From contig OX637407.1 in the NCBI GenBank assembly GCA_951799425.1, positions 1,371,501-1,435,500 on the forward strand: 64,000 bases of DNA, read 5' to 3'. Below the pieces are notes generated by a model that did no database searches, was not told the origin of the DNA, and saw only the letters and a program-made list of their open reading frames with translations. Below, one piece after another: positions 57,561-64,000 of this stretch (the stretch's first letter is position 1; each line of letters starts with the position of its first letter). Source of the DNA: Ilex aquifolium. Taxonomy: Eukaryota > Streptophyta > Magnoliopsida > Aquifoliales > Aquifoliaceae. A program made the position numbers and the translations under genes.

Positions 57561-57920
57561 TCAATGTCATTTCTGTCCGTATGATTCTCCCCGCACACTG
57601 ATTATGTTTTTTTTTTGAAAACAAAAAAACAAAAACGTTGTTTTATAACAAATTTGAAATTTTAATTAGTATTGTAGTATCTTAAAAGGCTAAAAAAAAA
57701 AAAATTCAAATCTAAATGAACATATTTTAGTAATTTAATAATTACTCAATATTATTTATATTATCAATATAAATATTAATAGGGCCCTACATGGGTCGAA
57801 CCGCCCTTGCACTCACATCCATTGTCACTTCCATTCCCAGTTTCCTGGTCTGCCATTAGCCCTTACATACGTTCTCGATCGCTCGCTCGTTGGTTCTTTC
57901 TTTCTGCAGACTTCATTCTA

Positions 57921-60515
57921 ATGTCTGTAGCAATGCGGAGCCTAATTGCCCGGGGTGTGACCAAGCTCTGTGGTGGAATCTCCAACCCTCTGTCTCGAAC
58001 ATGGCTGAATCAAAAGAGGTCGTACAGTCTGATACCAATGGTGATAGAGCACTCGTCTCGAGGAGAGAGAGCTTACGACATATTCTCCCGACTCCTCAAA
58101 GAGCGAATCGTCTGTATCAACGGCCCCATTTCTGACGACACAGCCCACGTTGTGGTGGCTCAGCTACTCTTCCTCGAATCCGAAAACCCCTCCAAACCCA
58201 TCCATATGTACCTCAACTCCCCCGGCGGCACCGTCACTGCAGGTTTTTAATCTTTTATCTGAAGTCATTTAAACTTTTTGATTGTCAGAAAAAAAAAAGA
58301 ATCGTATTCAATTTAGTCCCCGGTTATGTGAGGGTGTTAGGAGGAATGAGTTGGGTATAGATCTTTATGATTGGTTGTGATCCAAACATACTATCATTCA
58401 GGTGTCAACCCGAGTATTTTTAGTACTGCCCTAGGCTGAACTTGATTCACAATTAAATTATAAATTCAGTTCGGCTCGGTTAATTGAGGGCACTTGGAGG
58501 GATTAGACTGGGAGCAAGTTAGCATTTGGCGTAACCTTTGACGTTATATTAACTGATTGGAACCCATGATGTTTCGGTTGTTGTTGGACTACATATTTTA
58601 ATTGATTGAGTAAATTTTGAATTCTCATTAGTGAAATTCACTATGGTGAGTGCGCTGAGAAGGTATTGGTTTATGTAACAGATACGTCAAAGTGGCTATT
58701 ACTACGTTTCTTGTAGGATGGTTTGCAATATAGAGATAAACTAGTATTTGGCCTGTGCGAGCGAAGTGTAAAATTGGATTATATCAATCTATTCTAACAA
58801 TTGAAGTAAAATCAAGCAGAATACAAAAGATAAGAGATGATGTATTATAGGATGGATCCAAAAAAACAAACTGTTAACAAAGTGAATATAGATGTAAATC
58901 ATGCATACATCTAGGATTAAAACCCAACTACATAAAAAAATCTTATGTCTCCAAAAGTAATGTTTTTAAAATAAAATGACACAAAACTTCGATATCCATA
59001 AAAATATAATGCATGTGATACTAATCACCATTGTGTAAAATTCTGCATCAACTGAACACACACAAATGAGCAAAAAAAAAATTGAACACACACACAACAC
59101 ACACATCCCCCAAACCCATTTTTATTAGCACAAAACACACGCACACAACACCCAACCATATATGTGCACAACCGCCTCCTTCTTCGCACAGAGCACACAC
59201 AAATATACTGAGAAACACAACAAACCACAACAAAAGAGAGAAGGCACAGGGAGGGAGAAAGAGAGAGTAAACCTTACCTGGAAGAGAGAGAGAGTTGGCG
59301 AAGAAGACGACAGAATAAATGAAGTTACGTTAGAATGAGGATCGAAACCCTATCTCCCAACACAGAACCACCCAGCCCACGGTGCACATACCCTCTCTAT
59401 CTCTATCTAGCTCTCTCTGTCACAAACGGGAAATTTTTTTTGAAGCACAACGAAGAAAAACAACTCATCACTTCACATTATCTGGATCCAAAGAACTAGT
59501 CAAAATATGATATATCGGTCATATCATTGTAGCAACTGAAGTCTAAAAAGAAAGGTTGATTGACAAAAAAGAAATAATTTACAAGATATGATCTATCTGA
59601 ATCTAAAGTATCAATTCCAACAAACACATAGAGGGAGGGAGAGAGTTATGCAGATGGTCTTCTGTTATGGGATATGCATTAGTGAGTTAGTGCAGATTTT
59701 GAAATGGAAGGAGTGGGTAGCAGAGACGTGGAGTAGTGGGTTCGTAAAATTTGAATTAATTTCCAAATGGCAGCAGAGTATTGGTGGATTAGTAATTAAA
59801 TTATCAGGTAAAAATACACGTGGCATCGGATGTTAGGTTGAGTAGTAATAAAATAATTGAAAAACAAGAGAATTAGAGAAAGTGGGAGGGAAGGAGGCAG
59901 ATTGAGTTTCAGGCTGAATTTTGTTTGTTTTATAGTATAGTAAGATGTGTTGAATTTGTAATTTGAGATAGAATCGAATTCTTGTTACTTATTAGTTTTC
60001 TTTGAGTAATTTTAATGACATACAGCCAATAATAGTTTGTGCTACACTGTCAACTGCATAGTTAATGATGCTTTTGGTTTGTTCTCCTGTACACAGGTCT
60101 TGCAATTTACGATACAATGCAGTACATTCGATCCCCAATTAATACCATATGCATGGGTCAAGCTGCATCCATGGCTTCTCTTCTCTTGGCAGCTGGTGCA
60201 AAGGGTGAGAGACGGTCTCTCCCTAATGCGACAGTTATGATTCACCAGCCTTCAGGTGGGTACAGTGGGCAGGCTAAAGATATGACTATTCACACAAAAC
60301 AGATTGTTCGGGTTTGGGATTCACTGAATGTGTTGTATTCGAAGCATACGGGACAGTCCGTAGAGATAATTGAGAAGAATATGGATCGGGATAACTTTTT
60401 GACTCCAGAAGAGGCAAAAGATTTTGGGATAATTGATGAGGTCATCAATCGAAGGCCAATTACTCTGGTGACTGACAATGTTGGAAATGAAAGCAAAGAT
60501 AAAGGTTCTGATTAG
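57921..60515 (+). CDS. CLPP2: Mitochondrial ClpP protease subunit (CLPP2-like), two exons
   Basis: Exons 57921-58242 and 60097-60515 join in phase (CTGCAG|GT ... ACACAG|GT) to 246 residues, the normal length for plant nuclear CLPP2. The first ATG in frame is 57921; ATG at 57933 is an alternative. Residues 1-35 are rich in Arg/Ser with few acids, like a mitochondrial presequence, and the mature part begins near [20 protein letters not shown]. The ClpP triad is present: S132 (GQAASMAS), H157 (MIHQPSGG) and D206 ([12 protein letters not shown]). ClpP forms a 14-mer serine protease chamber fed by ClpX in the matrix for protein quality control. The 1854-bp intron holds a probable Helitron. Confidence 0.95.
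58741..59940 (-). mobile_element. Probable short Helitron in the CLPP2 intron
   Basis: Read on the minus strand, the 5' end CTATACTATAAAAC (59940 down) matches the Helitron at 8818 (CTATAATATAAAAC) but lacks the leading T. The 3' end CACAGGCCAAATACTAG (to 58741) resembles GCACGGGCAATTACTAG of that Helitron. The flanks are A (58740) and, at the other side, T (59941), as expected. The 3' hairpin is degenerate. The interior is non-coding with CA-rich and GAGAGA stretches. Length about 1.2 kb. No empty site is available, so the call is less sure. Confidence 0.5.
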
Positions 60516-61213
60516 GATTTGAGTTTAAGGTGCATTCTCTCTCTCCTCACAGCTTCGTGGGGTTTTCAATTTGTGTTTGAGCATTATGATATGTCATTGT
60601 TGAATTCTTCATTAAATTGAATTTTCTCCACCTTCCTGTTCCCCTATCATGATTTCTTTGTCTTAGTTTAGGCCTTTAATTTTTTTTTGTTCAATTTAAA
60701 TATTTAGCTGCCGGAGGCCCCAAGTCTTGAAGCAGTATACTTTAGGCAAGTTCAGGTGTTATTGTGTGTTGAATGGGCAAACAATTGGCAGGGTGGTTGT
60801 AAGTGCATTGTAGCTTAATGCTGGCAGTTGAAACTTGCCCTCTTTTAATAAAACTTTGCAGGGTTAGTAGGACAATTGTGTCGGATACACATTTGAATTT
60901 TTCTGATTTATCCTCACTCTGTTTTATAGGCTCTGGCTTTCATTAGGAATGATGCAGGGAAGATGTGTTGGCTTGTGCCTTTTTTGTTCTTTGTTGTATA
61001 TCATTTGTTTCTTTATGTTAAAAAAGAATAGAAAATACTAAGAAAACATAGTTGCAGTGTTGGTGCAATGCTTCTCTTTTTTGATAATGGATTCCGAGCT
61101 ATATTGTTCCTATCCTTTTTGTACTAGTTCTTCAGATTTATACCTCTAGTGTTGGAACAATTTCTCATTGGTAAGAAAAGTTTTAATATGTGAGTTGTAA
61201 ATGCATATGTCTG
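60516..61213 (+). other. CLPP2 3' UTR and downstream spacer
   Basis: The 3' UTR probably ends within about 100-450 bp of the stop; several T-rich and AATAAA-like sites occur (for example AATAAAAC near 60847). No further gene is seen before the Copia LTR at 61214. Confidence 0.5.
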
Positions 61214-62250
61214 TGTTGGCCCAAACTGTAACCTAAAGGGGGGGGGGGGGGGGGGGGTGAATTAGATTAATCCAAAAATTGCCCAATTAAAATTAAATTT
61301 CACTAATTGTGAAATTGATCAACCTATATGGTACGTGCCAATGTGGATGAATATGATATTGTATGTGCGTGAGTAAACAAGTACAATATAAAGTAAAGAG
61401 AGAGCGAGGAGGAATCAAACAGTAATTTATAGAGGTTCGATCCTAGCATTTTGGCCTACGTCCTCTCTTCCTTCTCCCCTTGGAGGTTCCCTTTCTATTT
61501 CTTGAATCTTTTCAATAGGTGAGATTCCAACACCTTTACACTTGTTCTTCCTTGAGTACAATACAAAGATTCATCTCTTAAAAGATTCACTCAAGAAGAA
61601 TACAATAATCACTCTCTCTTGTTTCTCAAGAATATTCTCTCAAATCAATAGAGGAAGACAAGAAGAATGAATGTTCCCTTAAAGCTTACAACAACCCAAA
61701 TCACTCAAGAATAAAGAATAAAATCCTGCTTTGGCTTTTAGCTCATAAGTTCAATGTGCAAGAAGTCCTAACAAATGCCTTTAAGTCCTCTATTTATAGT
61801 GGAGGACAAAGGCTTTTCAAAATGCAGCTTTTTGGCCAAAACACCCACCTTGCCGGATCCTCATCCGGTATACCGGATTGTGACCGTTGGTGTCTAGTGG
61901 CTACATCCGGTATATCGGATTGCTTGTCCGGTATGCCGATTCATTAGTCTTCACCAAGGTTGGCCAGCCACTAGGTGGTTTTGAGCTTTGCTAGTTCCCC
62001 AATCGGTATGTTGGCTTGTTAGAGGCACTTTGCCGGTTCATCAGAGGCCATCAGGTGGAGATACTGGAAAGTCTTGAGCTTTGCCAATTACCCAATCGGT
62101 ATACCGGACACTCAGTCTGCAAACCAATTTTTTCATATTTTCCTCCTTTCTTCTTCCTACCAATTATAATCTAAATATTACACATCTAATCCATCATGCT
62201 TAGATGATTATCATCATCAAAATAATGCTTAATCAAGAATTGGGTCAACA
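61214..62250 (-). repeat. 3' LTR of the SIRE-type Copia element
   Basis: 1037 bp with TGTTGG...CAACA ends. It contains a run of 20 G (61238-61257). The phrase TAATTTATAGAGGTTCGATC and the cytosine-rich block after it are common in this LTR group. Confidence 0.8.
61791..62110 (-). promoter_or_regulatory. Copia LTR promoter: CCGG palindromes upstream of TATA
   Basis: On the minus strand TATAAATA is at 61798-61791. Upstream of it lie the perfect 16-bp palindrome ATCCGGTATACCGGAT (61863-61878) and variants ATCCGGTATATCGGAT (about 61906-61921), TCCGGTATGCCGAT and, at about 62095-62108, ATCGGTATACCGGA. Their placement before TATA matches the promoters of element A and of the solo LTR at 52410. Confidence 0.55.
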
Positions 62251-62693
62251 TTTTTCCCCTTTTTGATGATGACAAACATCTTTGAGGAATAGAAAATGAA
62301 TACTATTATTTTTAGCCAACTATGCCCCCCTAAGCATGAGCATATAATTTAGTAGCATTTTGTTCATGAAGTAAGGCTCCCCCTTAATTTGTGCACATAT
62401 CAAAATGCTACATAGACAAATTTGTTTTGAAGATTTGTTGGTGGCATTATATATGTATGTGTGTATCTTTTTTAAATTCTTGATGTATCAAATTTGATAT
62501 TCATGTAGAATATACTATATACATACATATATTTCTCCTCCTTTGGAATCATAAAAAATGTAGAAAGTATCAATCACTTGTCAAATATAAGAGGATACCA
62601 ATTCAACATGCATAATACTCAACAATTATAGTTTTATCATAAGCATAGAGAATTATGCATTACATTAAGAAAAAGAACCATTATAAAAACCAT

Positions 62694-63990
62694 TCATTTG
62701 TAAGACTTGGGCACAACTATATCTGGCGGCAATGTACTCGGCTTCGACTGTTGACAAGACGACCGAGTTTTGTTTCTTGTTAAACCAAGAAACAAGTGGA
62801 TGCCCAAGGAATTGGCAAGTCCCACTTGTAGTTTTGCTATCAACTTTGCATCCGAAAAGTCCACATTAGAGTAGTTAATGAGTTCAAAAGATGAACCCTT
62901 TGGATACTGTAAACCTAAGTTTGTGGTACCACCAACATATCTAAATATTCTCTTTACGACATTCAAATGTGATTCCTTAGGATTAGCTTGAAACCTAGCA
63001 CATAAACATGCATAAAACATAATATTGGGTCTAATAGTAGTTAAGTAGAGCAAACTACCAATCATGCCTCTATAAAGTTTAATGTCTACATTTTTTTCAT
63101 TTTCATCGTTTTCAAGCTGTAGGGAAGTGCTCATGGGGGTGCCATAGGATTTAGAGTTTTCTAGGTTAAATTTCTTTAGTAAGTCCTTAGCATATTTAGA
63201 TTGGCTTATGAAAATTCATTCTTTTCCTTGTTTAATTTTCAAATTCACTACTCATGCATTTAGCAAAATCTTTACATAATTTTTCATTTGTAGCACCAAA
63301 TATAATATCATCCACATATATTTGCTGAACAAGTTTATCATCATGTATATATTTTATAAAAAGAGTAGTATTAACTTTTCCCATAGAAAAACTATTATCT
63401 AAGAGAAACTTACTAAGTCAAACTTACTAAGTCTTTCATATCAAGCCCTAGGTGTTTGTTTCAATCCATATAATGCCTTAGTGTATTGGATTATAAACAT
63501 CTTCAAAACTGGGTGGTTGCTCTACATATACTTCTTCCATGATGAGACCATTCAAGAAAACACTTTTGACATCTATTTGATATAGCTTAAAATCTTTGTA
63601 ACAAGCATAAACAAGCACCATTCTAATGGCTTCTAGTCTAGCTACGGGTGCAAAGGTCTCATCATAATCTATCCCTTCTTGTTGATTATAATCTTGTGCA
63701 ACTAATCTAGCCTTGTTTCTAGTTATATTTCCCTCTCCATCTTGCTTGTTTTTAAACACTCATTTTGTTCTTATTATGGATGTGTTTCTAGGTCTATGGA
63801 CTTATTCCCATACTTCATTTCTCTTGAATTGATTTAGCTCTTCTTGCATAGCCATGATCCATGATTCATTATTTAATGCTTCACTTATGTTTTTGGGCTC
63901 TATGTGAGACAAGAAGGTTAAGTTATTACACATGTTTCTAAGACTAGATCTAGTTTTGATTCTTTGTGATTGTTCTAAAGGATGATCTAC
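62694..63990 (-). pseudogene. pol: Copia reverse transcriptase and RNase H region, decayed
   Basis: Recognisable blocks on the minus strand: RT start (NKARLVAQDYNQQEGIDYDE, APVARLEAIRMV, YQIDVKSVFLNG, EEVYVEQPPSF) at about 63759-63478, and the later RT/RNase H linker (YRGMIGSLLYLTTIRPNIMF, NVVKRIFRYVGGTTNLGLQY) at about 63134-62750. They match the Copia/SIRE lineage. The region is broken several times. Confidence 0.85.
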
Positions 63991-64000
63991 GACTTTTCTA

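Larger units (their letters stand above)
61214..64000 (-). mobile_element. SIRE-type Ty1/Copia element, minus strand, running off the window
   Basis: Read on the minus strand, RT then RNase H parts (63990-62694) are followed by a purine tract (CATCATCAAAAAGGGG, ending at 62251) and a 1037-bp LTR (62250-61214; TGTTGACCC...GGGCCAACA). The tract and LTR wording are typical of SIRE/Maximus Copia elements. The 5' part lies beyond 64000. It is broken in several places in the coding part and looks old. Confidence 0.85.

Noticed and set aside
57807-57920. Extending CLPP2 upstream to the start of the open frame
   Set aside because: There is no in-frame ATG before 57921, and the family's normal length is met from 57921.
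59025-59270. Cys/Val-rich minus-strand frames and a plus-strand His/Thr-rich frame in the CLPP2 intron
   Set aside because: They are translations of CA/TG-repeat DNA, with no family features.
61238-61257. Run of 20 G as a possible G-quadruplex regulatory site
   Set aside because: G-runs at this place are common in SIRE-type LTRs and easily vary in length; a single homopolymer is weak evidence.

Overview
The window is nuclear DNA of a flowering plant, most likely a eudicot. The evidence is plant LTR-retrotransposon lineages (Athila, Tekay chromovirus, SIRE-type Copia), Helitrons, an endogenous caulimovirid, and a split nuclear gene for a mitochondrial ClpP protease. About 90% of the window is transposable elements. 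The only host gene that looks intact is the CLPP2-like gene at 57921-60515. No tRNA, rRNA or CRISPR was seen.

Layout. 1-2345 is the 3' end of an old Athila-type element. 2346-2545 is a short flank. 2546-55255 is one nested stack. Its outer shell is element B, a non-autonomous Athila-like element (TSD AGAAG). Element A, an Athila element (5280-49483, TSD AGGAG), sits inside B. Inside A are: a minus-strand solo LTR (6329-8160, TSD CCTAT); a Helitron with captured gene pieces (8818-14152); a TRIM-like element (15359-17843, TSD ATATG); a chromodomain-bearing Tekay element (19812-30134, TSD AGCTG); an endogenous pararetrovirus (about 32753-39952) between TA repeats; and a Tekay-like solo LTR (45682-49411, TSD ACTAC). 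B's 3' LTR holds another solo LTR (52410-54588, TSD CATTA). Counts by eye of LTR-LTR differences fall in the order the nesting demands (B about 2.6%, A about 0.7%, TRIM about 0.3%, Tekay about 0.15%).

Beyond the stack, 55261-57800 is non-coding with repeat remnants. CLPP2 follows; its intron holds a probable minus-strand Helitron. 61214-64000 is the 3' end of a minus-strand SIRE-type Copia element that runs off the window.

Most unusual content. Downstream of pol, element A and the older copy at the left edge both carry a small ORF that looks like a carlavirus nucleic-acid-binding protein. It is followed by an internal TATA promoter and a second ORF of the plant Transposase_32/ATHILA-ORF class. 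The LTR promoter and this internal promoter share an exact 36-bp two-palindrome module in opposite orientations. The LTR leader has three stem-loops with a common CTAAGRA loop. The 3' UTRs of A and B share a 99-bp block with 3 differences, plus a hairpin next to the polypurine tract whose stem shows a compensatory change. Several unrelated LTR families here carry CCGG-centred palindromes, often just upstream of TATA.

Limits: everything was read by eye. Percent identities and ages are estimates; ages assume about 1.3e-8 substitutions per site per year.
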